This document shows positions 42,590 to 53,986 of a DNA stretch of 64,000 nt, in pieces. Both the position numbers and the translations under genes were made by a program. Source of the DNA: Branchipolynoe longqiensis (taxonomy: Eukaryota; Annelida; Polychaeta; Phyllodocida; Polynoidae); the NCBI GenBank assembly GCA_030323885.1, contig CM059193.1, forward strand, positions 72,391,543-72,455,542. The letters run 5' to 3'. How positions within the stretch are numbered: position 1 is the first letter of the stretch; each line of letters begins with the position of its first letter. A model generated the notes under the pieces. It was not told the DNA's origin. It worked only from the letters and a program-made list of their open reading frames with translations, and did not search any database.

Positions 42590-42950
42590 CACACATGCAG
42601 AATCCAGGGTCCATTCACATGTGAAGATATGGAATTCAAGGCTATTTCAAGGCTTTTCAAGGCTGTTTTTCAAGGCTGTTTTTCAAGGCTGTTTTTCAAG
42701 GCTGTTTTTCAAGGCTGTTTTTCAAGGCTGTTTTTCATAGGAATTCAAGACTATTTTCATTTGGATTTAGTCCGAAATCACCATTTGTAATAATGAGTTT
42801 GGACTAATTTAGAGCAGTGCGAACAGTTTAATGAAATTTCAAGCTTTTCAGGGCTTTTCAAGACTAATTACCCAAAATAGGTTAAATGTAAGGTTTTTCA
42901 AGGCCTTGAAATGGGTCAAATGAAGTTCAAGACTTTCCAGGGGCAGTGGG
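42590..42950. mobile_element. TTTTCAAGGC-word repeat with 13-bp tandem array
   Basis: 42658-42738 is six units of CAAGGCTGTTTTT. On both sides TTTCAAGGCTTTTCAAGG and AAGGCCTTGAAA words occur in opposed orientation, as in a foldback element. No terminal repeat could be fixed. Confidence 0.6.
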
Positions 42951-43426
42951 GAGACAACCATTAATGGTTACACTGTTCCTGCATTTTCTATTGTCAACAT
43001 GTTTGTGGAATAATGTATAAAAATTGTGAATAAAAAATATCTTAGATGTCTTCCAGGCCACGTACGGACCGTGAGAATTATATTTAAGAAGGCGACTCCC
43101 CCATGCCTGAATTCCGGCCGATTTTTGACGGATATGATCAAAATTTGCGACCATTCCATGTTTTGCACAAATCACTCCCTTTAGAAGTCCCAAAAATTCA
43201 TAATTATTTTCCAGATTTTCTTTATCGAGCCATTCTCATCTATGAGACAATTATCGTGCAGAAATTAAATATTTATTCCAGTTAAATTGGATAAAGGTTT
43301 GTAGGATATGACTAAAAGGTAGATGGGATCGAAGTGAGGTAAGGACACATTGGGTGTGGGTGTCATCGGTTATTTTTGTAAATAGCTTGTATTCTTCATA
43401 ATAATACATTTGTCAGTGCCTAGGCA
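42951..43426. other. Unassigned DNA
   Basis: Short frames on both strands at 42927-43285 show no recognisable domain. Confidence 0.35.
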
Positions 43427-43880
43427 CATTGTTCGTAATGCTGAAGCATTACGGGTAATTTGGCTGCAAATACAGCCAAGCGCTAGTAGCTATGGCTGCT
43501 CGATATGTCGCCGACTGGCGGCTCCTTGCTGAACTAATTTAACTATAGCTTAACGCCGACTAGCGGTTTTCTGGCAATTCCGCCATATATCGCCCAGTAA
43601 ACAAGGCGACTGCGGCTCCACCGGTGTCATATTTCTAAATTGCCCGTCTTTGGGTATAAAAGCGACTGCTAGCTGCGAACATTTCACTTTCGACACGGGA
43701 GCCACGAGGACAACAACTGCCTTAAATTGCCATCCCACCCACCCCACAATGAGAACGGGATATAGGGTTATAAGAGTGCCTAAGCCTCATTTGACATCAC
43801 ATAACTACCTAAGAGACTGTACTGACGACAAGAGCTAAAAATTGTAATAAAAAAGGCATACTATATTCGCTGTGTTTGTC
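43427..43880 (+). mobile_element. Solo LTR-like element
   Basis: Starts TTGTTCGTAATGCTGAAGCA, where CGTAATGC and GCATTACG form a terminal hairpin. TATAAAAG (about 43657) and AATAAA (about 43842) are in LTR order. Matches 26925-27420 (minus) and shares its first bases with 53987. Confidence 0.6.
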
Positions 43881-43999
43881 TTGCTAAATAGCCATTTAGC
43901 CATTTACACAAATAATTTAAATGATGAATAAACTAGGGAGGGTGAACATGATCAGTGATGAGATATATTTACATTTGTACTTCTCGATTGCTGATAATT

Positions 44000-44390
44000 C
44001 TGCTGAATGGTTGTTGGAGTTTTACATCCTGTCAACATCTAAGGTAAAAAAGAGAAGTTATGTTGCATGGCAGAGTTGTAGTTTTGCATCCTAGCAATGT
44101 CTAAGGTCATATGAGGATGGGTACTGACTTGTGACGTTGCGCACACATGGCGACTTTATAGTGCTGCCCCACTGGTAAACCAGGCCACCAGCACCATGAC
44201 TCGTTTTCCCACCCAGTCACATTATCCTGTCATTGAGCCAACCAGGCCTTGCCCTATCCTAATAATGGCAAGCACCTGGCTAGGAAGCAATGTTTAAGTC
44301 ATTGGTTTAACTCGACCAGGGTTCTTCGAATCCCACGATCTACCGAAACGGGAGACAGACGCTCAACTCATTCGAGTTTGTTTACGAGAT
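44000..44390 (-). mobile_element. SINE-A copies
   Basis: A tail fragment (about 44005-44045) and then a full-length copy (44080-44390) whose head is on the minus strand (CTACCGAAACGGGAGACAGAC on plus). Confidence 0.8.
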
Positions 44391-44502
44391 GGGTTTGACA
44401 GGTTGATGTGCCACCTTTCCTTTTGCCAGTTTTGAATTTTGTTGTCCGTGCTAATCTCTTGTTGTGTGTGCTAATACACTGCTATTTCCCATGCAAATAA
44501 GA

Positions 44503-44840
44503 CCAGACGGGATGGCCGAATGAGTTAGAGCGTCCGTCTCCCGTGTTGGTAGATCGTGGGTTCGAACCTTGGTAGAGTCAAACCGATGACTTAAAAATTG
44601 ATACTTGTCATTTCCTAGCCAGGCGCTCGGCATTATTAGGCTAGGTCAAGGACTGGTTGGCTCAGTGTCAGGATAATGTGACTGAGTGGGATATCAGGTC
44701 ATGGTGCTGGTGGCCTGGTCTTCCAGTGGGGCAACACTATAAAGTCACCATGAGTGCGCACTGTCACAAGTCGGTACCCATCCTGATATGACCTTAGATG
44801 TTGCTATGACATAAACAATAAACAAACAAACAAACCATGC
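44503..44840 (+). mobile_element. SINE-A copy, well preserved
   Basis: Head GACGGGATGGCCGAATGAG, B box GGTTCGAACC, full body and (AAAC)n tail. It is one of the best copies for building a consensus. Confidence 0.9.
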
Positions 44841-45031
44841 AAGTGACATATTTCTACTCTAATTCTTAATAACAATTGACGGGGTTTGTTTCCTTTGTTG
44901 GGTCTTTGCGTCCTGACAACTTCAAAGGGCTGATATCAGGATTAGTACTGACTCTGTGTGTCCCTGTTGACAGCATGGACAGCTCGGTAACGCCTAACCG
45001 TCCCCCCCTTCCCCCCCTCCCCTGCCCCTCC

Positions 45032-45286
45032 CCCATCACACCAAAGTAGTTCTCAAAACGTCCGACCCTGTTCTAAAACGGGCTGAGGTCGGGGTAGAAC
45101 ATGGCTGCAAGAAAATTCTGGGCATGCTCAAAGTTCTGGAGCACCAATCCATTCTAGTCCATCCATTCCATTCGTAAAAAGACCGTAACATGTTGCTACT
45201 ATGTCCATTCCGTTCGCACACAGTTTGAGCTCATTCAACAACATTTTCAAGAACGTAGTGAAAACTAGTTTGGTGTGGTGGGGGTA
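45032..45286. mobile_element. Harbinger-like foldback element in repeat F
   Basis: Ends CCCCATCACACCAAAGTAG and, inverted, CCCCACCACACCAAACTAG. It interrupts a repeat also seen at 50570-50670 and 51030-51130 (TGTCCCTGTTGACAGCATGG before; CTTAACCCCGACTTTGATGG after). Confidence 0.55.
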
Positions 45287-45462
45287 TTAGAGAACACCAA
45301 AATAAACTAAAGATGTCCGTCTCCTTAACCCCGACTTTGATGGTCGCCGCACATTGGCAGTAGTGAAGCAATCATGCTGGCTTTATAGCGCTGCCCAACT
45401 AATAGACTGGACTGTCAGTACCATGACCCGATAGCCCACTCAGTCACATTATCCTAATACAG

Positions 45463-46315
45463 TATAACCCCTTTAAACCAAACTTAAAGGGACCCTAGAC
45501 ATTTTTTGGATTAACCGATCATTGCTTTAACCGAGCTTTGGTTTCGACTTTGACTTGGTTTTGCCAAAAATGCAGGTGCATTATGAATGCAATATACAAT
45601 ATATGTGGACAGTTTGATTATTGTTTTTTATGTATATATACAGTATAACCCAATTAAATCAAGCTCAGTTAAAGCTGCATAGTCTGATGAAATATCAAAT
45701 TTTCAAAACCAAACTAATTATCCAGATTTGATTTGACATATCTAACTTAGATACTGATGCACTTGTTAAGCATTTGTTTCTGCGTAGAAGGCAATACTGA
45801 GTCAATTTAACACAACCTGTTACTGCAGAAGTCTATGGTGTCAGAGTTTTGCCAAGCTTGCCAAAACTAATGTTCCATGTTTGCACTCAAAATATCTCAA
45901 AAGGTTACAATTTAAAATAAAAGTAACTTTGAACTAATGTAAAGTAGATACTAGTGATCGATCTAATATATTTATCTCAGAAAAAATACAGAAATTCAAA
46001 ACCATCGGACTATGCAACTATAAACCAAACGATTGGTTAATCCAAACTTTTTTCGGCGGCCCGGCAAAATACTACAATTTATCATAGAAAAAAGTCTCAG
46101 ATAAAAGTTTGGTTTAACCATACCGGAAGTGGCCTGGGGCGAGACAATTTTGTTTGGATTAACCGATAGTTTGGATTAACCGACTTTGGCTTAACCAACT
46201 TTTTATATGATAAATGGAAGTATTTTGCCGGGCCGCAGACAAAAGTTTGAATTAACCGATTGTTTGGTTTAACCGAGCTTGGTTTAACGGGGTTGTATTG
46301 TACTGAGCTAACCAG
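45463..46315. mobile_element. Pogo-like element, TTTGGTTTAACCGA family, with nested MITE-A
   Basis: Ends TACAGTATAACCCCTTTAAA and TTTAACGGGGTTGTATTGTA with TA borders. Words GGATTAACCGA and TTTGGTTTAACC on both strands. A second left end (TACAGTATAACCCAATTAAA, about 45640) and a complete MITE-A (45667-46023) are inside. Confidence 0.7.
45667..46023. mobile_element. MITE-A copy
   Basis: From GTTAAAGCTGCATAGTCTG to CATCGGACTATGCAACTATAA. Very close to 31992-32345 and 49879-50237. Confidence 0.85.
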
Positions 46316-46431
46316 TCCTTATCGTAGTAATGCCGAGCGTCAGGATAGGTAGAGATGTGAATCCATTTTTAAGTCATTAGTTTGCCTTCGCCTGGGTTCC
46401 AACCCCATGCCCTCTCACATGCAACACCACC

Positions 46432-46757
46432 GGGTGCGGTGGCCGAATCTGTAAAGCGCCGGCCTCGTGTGCGGGAGATTAGTCGTTCGGTTCACGGTAA
46501 AGTCAAATCAATGACGTAAGCTATAAAATTTATACTTGTCACTTCCCAGCCTGGCACTCGGTATTAGTATGATAGGACAAGGAATGGTTTGCTCAGTGTC
46601 AGGATAATGTGTGACTGAGTGGGATATCGGCCTGATTTCTCAGTGGAGCAGCACTATAAAATTGCCAAGGGTGCTGATTGTTACAAGTCGGTACCCGTCC
46701 TTCTATGACCTTACATGTTGCCAGGATGTCAAAATCTAACAACCAACCAACCACATG
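46432..46757 (+). mobile_element. SINE-A copy
   Basis: Plus-strand full-length copy: head GGGTGCGGTGGCCGAATCTG, 3' end CAACAACCAACCAACCA. A body fragment on the minus strand precedes it at 46310-46420. Confidence 0.85.
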
Positions 46758-46940
46758 AGAAACCAGCAAGCAATCTTACCGATTTGGTCATCTCGCCTGG
46801 AACCAATGCCTGCCTCGGCTGGAGGCATTGCACGTACCATACCCAGTGTGGTTGGTTTTTTTTCAATTCGGTCGAGCACTTTATTTACTATATTTGTGCA
46901 AGTTTATTATAAATAGTGGATAAACATGTGTTCTCCTTAT

Positions 46941-47594
46941 ACCCCAGTCGCAAGCAGTAGTAACCACTTTGCGATCACAAAAAAAATTGTGTGGTCGCAA
47001 GGATATTTGTTTGTTTGTTGTTGTTTTACGTCCTAGCAACATCTAAGGTCATATCAGGATGGGTACTGACTTGTGACAGTGCGCACTCATGGCGACTTTA
47101 TAGTGCTGCCCCACTGGAAGACCAGGCTGCCAGCACCATGACCTGATATCCCACTCAGTCACATTATCCTGACACTGAGCCAACCAGTCCTTGCCCTATC
47201 CTAATAATGCCGAGCGTCAGGATAGGAAGCAACAAGTATAAATTTTTAAGTCATTGGTTTGACTCGACCAGGGTTCGAACCCACGACCCCACGATCCTCC
47301 AACACGGGAGACGGACGCTCTAACTCAGTCGGCCATCCCGTCTGGTCGGTTGCAAGGAGATCGCAAGAGGTTGCAAAATGGTCCAAAGTGGTCGTCGACG
47401 TCCTTGCGACCATTTTGATTGCAAGGAGGTTGCAGCTACTGCACTAAACACCTCCTTGCGACTAAAATGGTCGCAAGGAGGTCGGCGAGTATTGATTTGG
47501 TCGCAAGGAGGATGTCGCAAGGAGGTGGGTTTGTTGTTCCAAAGTGGTCACAAAGTGATCGAAAAGTGGTCACAAGCTGTAGTCTGACTGAGGC
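46941..47594. mobile_element. Word element, GGTCGCAAGGAGG family, with nested SINE-A
   Basis: Ends CCCCAGTCGCAAGCAGTAG and, inverted, GCCTCAGTCAGACTACAGC. Words GGTCGCAAGGAGGT and GCGACCATTTTG. A minus-strand SINE-A (about 47010-47345) splits it. Related in wording to 26377-26751. The short frames here are repeat shadows. Confidence 0.75.
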
Positions 47595-47725
47595 TTTAGC
47601 AGTCTCGTAAGATGTGCTTTAATAATACAGGCTGAGTATACTTTCTGGGTCAGCTACAGTTGAATTATTTTCTTCATGGGAGGACAAGACACAGTAGAAT
47701 ATATAGTATGCAGAACCGGTCATGA

Positions 47726-48274
47726 GCCCCGTTTACATGGGCGATTTAAAACGTTTCATATGAACCCACTTGCCTAGATCGACTCACATTTGGCGTGTAG
47801 ACGCGGTTCTGTGGCGTTTTAGGGCTGAATCGCTTCATACGAAACGCCTCATCTATACCACCTAGCTAGGTGGTTTATTTGAAGCGATTCAGCTGGTTCC
47901 CGGGCGGCGATAGTATAAAATAGTAGTGCGTGCCGGCAACAGGGGGAGCAGTAACTAATCGCTGGTGCCTGGCAGTGTTAGGGCCCGATTAGGCCGAAAT
48001 CTAGTGAATACGATCATATTTAACAGAATTACAGACTCAAATAATGAAATTTAATTAAATTAACCTTAAATTCCAAGCGATATTAACATAGCAGCTACAT
48101 CGGCATCGAATCACCAAGTGTAAACAAAACAAATAGCAGTGCTAGCCGGCTACAGGCGCCTGCTGATTCCCGGCGCCACACACTTTTCAACTCCGCCGTG
48201 TAAACATCTCTCGAAAACGCTTCATATAAATCGCCTTGTCTAGAACGTTTCACAATTCCCCGTGTAAACACGGC
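47726..48274. mobile_element. Word element, GCGATTTAAAACG family
   Basis: Ends GCCCCGTTTACATGGGCGA and, inverted, GCCGTGTTTACACGGGGA. Outer words AACGTTTCATATGAA and GCTTCATACGAAACGC. The central 200 bp (TCATATTTAACAGAATTACA to CATCGGCATCGA) is shared with the foldback at 60387-61118, although the ends are unrelated. Confidence 0.7.
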
Positions 48275-48284
48275 TATGGTCTAC

Positions 48285-48790
48285 TTAGTAGCCTAAGTGA
48301 TGACCTAGTCACTAGTATTGCCTAGTGCTTGCTTGCACGGTACCACAACCTGGTCATGATCTCGTCAGTCGCTTCATCTAGCAATTAAGTAGACTTACAT
48401 AGCCATACCCTTATGACGATAAGTAGCCTGCACCGTTCTGATATGACCTGAGATGTTGCTAGGACGTAAAACAACAACGATGAGTAGCCTGGCCTAGCCG
48501 AAGCCTAGTGAGTAGCCTGGGTTAGCAATAGCCTCGTGAGTAGCTATGCCTAGCCTAAGCCTAGTGAGAAGCCTGTACTAGTAAAAGCCTAGTGAGTATG
48601 AGTAGCCAGGCCTAGCCAAAGCCTAGTGATCAGCATGGCCTAGTCAAAGCCTAATGAGTACCCGGGCCTAACCAAAGTCAAGTGCGTAGCCAAGCCTAAC
48701 ATTAGCCTCGTAAGTAGCCAGGCCTAGCCAAAGCCTAGTGAGCAGCATCGAGTTTCCCTAGCCTTTTCAGTAGTTTGGCTAGTCATGGCC
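48285..48790. repeat. Imperfect minisatellite, about 35-bp unit
   Basis: Repeats of AGTAGCCTGGCCTAGCC followed by AAAGCCTAGTG, diverged, at least nine units at 48480-48760 with looser ones upstream. It contains a SINE-A tail fragment at 48430-48480. Confidence 0.75.
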
Positions 48791-48802
48791 AAATGAATAG
48801 AT

Positions 48803-49305
48803 TAAAGTTGCATGGTCCGATGAAATATAATTTGATCAAAATCAAAAGAACTACCTACATTTGATCCTATAGAGCAAACTTAGATACTAGTGCATTAACT
48901 AATGGTTCGGTACAGCATATACAGAATAATCAGTCAATTTAAAACCCCATTCCTTTGGACAGTCACTTTCAGACAGCCATTAAACAGGGAGACCACTAAC
49001 AAATTAGGTCAATCTTGTGACCTTATTAGTCCTGTACTGACTCTGTGTGACCCAGTACGATATATGGCATTAGTCAGGTTCCAGATTACCTACGCATTAA
49101 GAGGTCATTCCTCATCATGGGACCATCGCGAGATGTGAATTTTTGCCACAACAACAAGACTTTTGACAAGCTTGCCGAAATGATTTTGTGTCCTTTCAGC
49201 TCAATGACTCAGGAATAATAAATAGCAGGTCATAATAGTCAACCTGATATATTTATCTAAAAAATGATGCAAACATTTTAAAGCCATCGGACTATGCAAC
49301 TTTAA
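48803..49305. mobile_element. MITE-A2 copy, full length
   Basis: TTAAAGTTGCATGGTCCGATG to CATCGGACTATGCAACTTTAA, about 500 bp. The longer interior replaces the central TTTTGGCAAG palindrome with TTTTGACAAGCTTGCC and an extra segment. Reference copy for 1209-1800 and 2402-2803. Confidence 0.8.
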
Positions 49306-49374
49306 CCTAGACAAAACTGTTCAGAATACCCAGGAAATAGTCATGAGCATGGTCTAATCAAAGTATAGACATGA

Positions 49375-50435
49375 GCTTCAAAGTGCAGAGTCAGATAAAA
49401 GCATCAATTTTTAAACCAAGGCAATTATATAGATTTTATTCTACATATCTAACTTAGATTGATTGATTGGTGGTTGTTTTACGCCGTGTCGGCAGCATAG
49501 GCCATATTCACGGCGAGAAATGTTTGTTTTTTGTTCAAACCATCGCTTTTACATGTAAAAGCAGACAATCAATTATCTGCCAATAGACACTCATTAAATT
49601 AGAAAGCTCACAATCATATATTTGTGGTCAAGGGAAACAAATTCCCATAGAAAAAGAAAAGTTTTATTAATAATTGATAGAATCTATTTAGTAAACTATA
49701 TGAGGTGGTACAGTCCAGTTGCCCTCAAAAAGGCTCAAATGTTTTCCTGTTTTACCTTAGTAAAAAGGTCATGCATACTGTCTGCAGTGTAGAACTTTTG
49801 GCGTAGGGCCAAAAAAGTTAGATGCTGGTGGACTTATTAAACATTTATTTTTGCCTAGAAAGGAATACGGAGTCAATTTAAAGCTGCATAGTCCGATGAA
49901 ATATCAAATTTTCACAACCAAACCAATAATCTAGATTTGATTTTACATATATCTAACTTAGATACTGATGCACTTATTAAGCATTTGTTTCTGCATAGAA
50001 GGCAATATACCGAGTCAATTTAACAGAACCTCTTACTGCAGAAGTCTATGATGTCAGAGTTTTGGCAAGCATGCCAAAACTAATTTTCCATGTTTGCACT
50101 CAAAATATCTCAAAAGTTTACCATTTAAAATAAAAGTAACTTTGAACTAATGTAAAGTAGATATTAGTGATCGATCTAATATATTTATCTCAGAAAAAAA
50201 TACAGAAATTCAAAACCATCGGTCTATAAAACTTTAATAGAACCTGTTACAGTTCAAGCTTATGCTATCAGAGTTTTGATATGCTTACCAAAATTATTTG
50301 TCCATGTTTGCACTTCAAATACCTCAAAAGTTAGCCATTTCAAATAAAAGTAAGGTAGCTTAATACGATCAAACTACTATATTTATATCAAAAAGGTGAT
50401 AGATACTCAAAATCATCGGACTGTGCAAACTTTCA
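49375..50435. mobile_element. MITE-A copy carrying a retroposon and a second MITE-A
   Basis: The outer copy is in pieces at 49375-49455, 49826-49878 and 50238-50435. Insert 1 is an AATC-tailed retroposon (49456-49822, minus). Insert 2 is a complete MITE-A (49879-50237) placed at TCAATTTAA|AGCTGC...ACTT|TAATAGAACC, where intact copies read CAATTTAATAGAACC. Confidence 0.8.
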
Positions 50436-50473
50436 CCGATTCAGGTGTTTGGTTGGTTCATGGAGTTGTATAC

Positions 50474-51262
50474 GTACATATACACTATATGCTAAATATA
50501 GCTACAACGCTAACATTACGTAAATGACAATGTATACTCACCTTTCTGTGGCTTCTCTAAGTTCTAACTGTGTCCCTGTTAACAGCATGGAGAGACACCA
50601 ACATTAACTAAAGCTGTCGGTCTCCTTAACCCCGACTTGGATGGACGCTGCACATTGGTAGTAGTGAAGAACTCAGCTCCAAACCACTTCGGATACACAC
50701 ACTTACCTTTCAGCCCGGCTTGGCAATCTGTCTAGCCGGTGGTGAAACTAGGTCTGGCACACGTGACAAATGTGCTGTATTTAAAGCCCTGGTCACATAG
50801 CCGTTAGTGGACGTAGTTGAACGTATGTTAAACTACATCCAACTACTTCCAACCACATTAGCCTCCACCACGTTCAACTACATCCACTAATCGCTATGTG
50901 ACCACGGCATGCACGACATGGAATGGCCATGGTTTTGTACATATACACTATATGCTAAATATAGCTACAATGCTAACATTACGTAGATGACAATGTACAC
51001 TCACCCTTCCATGGCTTCTCTAAGTTCTAACTGTGTCCCTGTTGACAGCATGGAGAGACACCAACATTAACTAAAGCTGTCGGTCTCCTTAACCCCGACT
51101 TGGATGGACGCTGCACATTGGCAGTAGTGAAGAACTCAGCTCCAAACCACTTAGGATACACACACTTACCTTTCAGCCCGGCATGGGAATCTGCCTAGCC
51201 GGTGTTGAAACTAGATCTGGCACACCTTGCGAATGTACTGTATTTAAAGCCCTGGTCACATA
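50474..51262. repeat. Tandem duplication, period 465 bp (repeat F)
   Basis: 50474-50800 and 50939-51262 align base for base over more than 300 bp (TATATGCTAAATATAGC to TGTATTTAAAGCCCTGG). Each copy leads into the same type of TAA-flanked element. Part of the unit also occurs at 44950-45400. Confidence 0.85.
50785..50907. mobile_element. Word element, GGTCACATAGCCG family, short copy
   Basis: A 123-bp near-palindrome: ends AGCCCTGGTCACATAGCCG and the inverse of CGCTATGTGACCACGGC. Words CGTAGTTGAACGTA. Confidence 0.7.
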
Positions 51263-51785
51263 GCCGTTAGTGGACGTAGTTGAACGTAGTGGAGGCTAAC
51301 GTGGTGTAAGATTGTTAAACAACGTTGAAATACGTTAAGGTATGGCACCTTTTGCCACCGAATGATATGGATAAATATGTTATCGTAGGGATGCCAGTCG
51401 GTAGGTTCAACTACATTAAACTACTTTCAACTACGTTAGCCTGCACTATGTTTAACTACATCCGCTAATGGCTATGTGACCACGCCATGCGCGACGTGGA
51501 ACAGCCATGGTTTTGTGCGGGTGAAAGTACACTAGAGTAGGCTAGAGTACATTAACAGGTACGTTCTACTACGTCCTCCTATGTTCAAAATTCAGTCTCT
51601 AACGTACCGCTCTTTTGAACATGTCCAAAAATTAAATCGGAGATCACGGCTCACCCACGTTGTTACCAAGTTAACATCACGGACAAGTTTGGATGTTGGT
51701 ACGTTCAACTATGTTCAACTACTTTCAACTATGTTAGCCTCCACAACATTCAACTACGTCCAGTAACGGCTATGTGCCTAGGGCT
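51248..51785. mobile_element. Word element, GGTCACATAGCCG family, long copy
   Basis: A 538-bp copy flanked by TAA (51245-51247 and 51786-51788). Ends AGCCCTGGTCACATAGCCG and, inverted, AGCCCTAGGCACATAGCCG. The interior is CTACGTTCAACTA and CAACTATGTT words. A second internal end near 51475 (TATGTGACCACG) shows that it is compound. Confidence 0.75.
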
Positions 51786-51788
51786 TAA

Positions 51789-52130
51789 GGGTATTGCCAT
51801 GGGCTGAAAACTGTCCTGCCGCGACTCTCCCGGGGGCGGAGCAAGAATTTTGAAAACCGGGTTTATGTCTCGGCTGGCTGGCTGGTTGGTTGGTTGTCAC
51901 TTTAGCATTGCTACCTTACAGACTTCACCGTTGACCTAGACCCCAAGTAGGGCATAGGTTCCGCCCATCGACCAAGGTCCATATGTTTTCTTAGGGCATC
52001 CTTTTCCTTGTCACACCTTTGTTTGTGTGTATGTGTGTCTACATTAGTTGAGTAAGCAAGGGAAATTTCCATCCATCGCGGTCTTCCTCATTCCACTGCT
52101 CCTTCCCATATCCTAGTGCAATGTGGAATA
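51789..52130. other. Unassigned DNA
   Basis: Contains (CTGG)(TTGG) runs at 51873-51895 and a SINE-B 3' fragment at about 52030-52105 (GTAAGCAAGGGAAATTTCC). No gene recognised. Confidence 0.4.
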
Positions 52131-52132
52131 AA

Positions 52133-52429
52133 GTTAAGATTCCTTACACGCGGTATGCGGCATGCGAATGCGAATGCGAATAAAAATTGAAGAGCAATGT
52201 CTGAATGTGTGAATGCGAATGCGGCAAATGGATCGACCCATGGACCGATCGGTGCGGCATGCGAATGCGAATGCTGCTGCATTTGCCATAGAAACCAATA
52301 CCCACCTTCACAAATTTGGAGGAAAAACCCCAACAAATATTGGGGGTTGGCATATATCTACACCGCATATACGACATTCGCATGCCGCATGCCGCATGCC
52401 ACATGCCGCATACCACATATAAGGAATCA
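52133..52429. mobile_element. Word element, GCGAATGCG family, short copy
   Basis: Left end AAGATTCCTTACACGCGG; right end ACCACATATAAGGAATC. Same words as 9856-10796 and the shared phrase GGACCGATCGGTGCGGC. Confidence 0.7.
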
Positions 52430-53098
52430 TGGGGCTGTCACACTATGACGTAACGACGTCAACGTAGGGAGAACGTGAAGAACGTTGAACTTCTCGGCGT
52501 AGTATGCAAATTTGGGCACAAGTTGAACGTGGATGCAGCGTAGTGGACGAGAGAGCAACGTCGGTAAAGCGTAGTGATACCGTCGTTCGACGAGAGAGGT
52601 CAACGTAATGACGCTGACGGAACGTTATGAACGTTATTCCATCGTCAGAAGAACGTTACGTGACGTTCGCTACGTCATGAGACGTTGAACGTACGTTGAA
52701 TGCACGTTCTCCTGACGTTCTCCTGACGTTGTCCTGACGTTCCCATTACGCCCCGTGGTCATTTGCAGTTGGTTTAATGGGGGTCAACGTAGTGGAACGT
52801 AGTTGAATGTAGTGAGGAGCATTGGAATAACGTCCGTTTAACGTCATTGACGTTCGCTGAACGTGAACAGAACGTACGGCAAACGTAAACCCTTACGTTC
52901 GACCTACGTCAAAACTTTTGAACATGTCCAAAACCTCGACGTAATTCGACGTAACACGACGTAATGTGACGTAGCTCGACGTCACTCTAACGTCATTATG
53001 ACGTCATCATAACGTAATCCAACGTACATCAACGTAATGATGAAATATCACCACGTTAGGCTCACGTTGGCTCATTACGTCGTAGTGTGACAGGGGTA
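52430..53098. mobile_element. Harbinger-like word element, ACGT family, copy 2
   Basis: About 669 bp, in reverse order to 35099-35757 and collinear with it throughout. Ends GGGGCTGTCACACTATGACG and, inverted, ACCCCTGTCACACTACGACG. Confidence 0.85.
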
Positions 53099-53344
53099 TT
53101 AACAGGCTAGGCGGCGACATGTATCAATTTGTCAGTCATCGGTTTGACTCGGCAGGGGTGTTCAAATCCCATGACCTGTCAAACCAGGAAGTGGATGCTC
53201 AACTCATTCGGTCATACCGTCTACAATGGATAAAGTGAGATATGTGTGTGTGTCTTCGTCCCCACTGTAACCATGGTAACCCACCGACCCACACACATCC
53301 CACTGTGTCCACACCGTGTGGACTATGTGTGTGCTATCACAGTG

Positions 53345-53660
53345 GTTGATTAGTTGTTGGAGTTTTACATCCTGGCAAAATCTAAGGTCATGTCAGGATG
53401 GGTACCGACTTGTGACAGTGCACACTCATGGTGACTTAATAGTCCTGCCCCATTTGGAGACCAAGCCGCCAGCACCATGACCTTGATATCCCACTCAATC
53501 ACATTATCCTGACAGTGAGCCAACCAGTCCGTGCCCTATCCTAATAATGCAGAGCGCCTGGCTAGGAACCAACAAGAATACATTTGTAAGTTATTGGTTT
53601 GAGTCGACCAGGGTTCGAAACCGTGGGTGCAAATCTCACGATATACCCAATGTGGGTCAC
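53345..53660 (-). mobile_element. SINE-A copy
   Basis: Full-length minus-strand copy. Another head fragment lies at 53105-53225, and a TATATATG tract at 53667-53687 follows. Confidence 0.8.
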
Positions 53661-53986
53661 GTCAGATATATATATATGCATATATCTAAACTGAATTGGC
53701 AGATACATTTGTGAATTGTTGTTTTTATTCTGATACAAAGTTCTATAATTAGATTTATCAATTTACTTCCTGGTAAGTGTACAAAGCAAGAAGTTTGAAA
53801 AGTCCTCATTCCAAGAAGTTAGTTAGTTGGTTGGTTGTTTGAGTTTTACGTCCTAACACCATCTAAGGTCATATCAGAACAGATACCAACTTGTGACAGT
53901 GCATACTGATGGTGACTTTATAATGCTGCCCCACTGGGAAATTAGGCCGCCGGCACCATGCCCCGATATCCCACCCAGTCACATTG

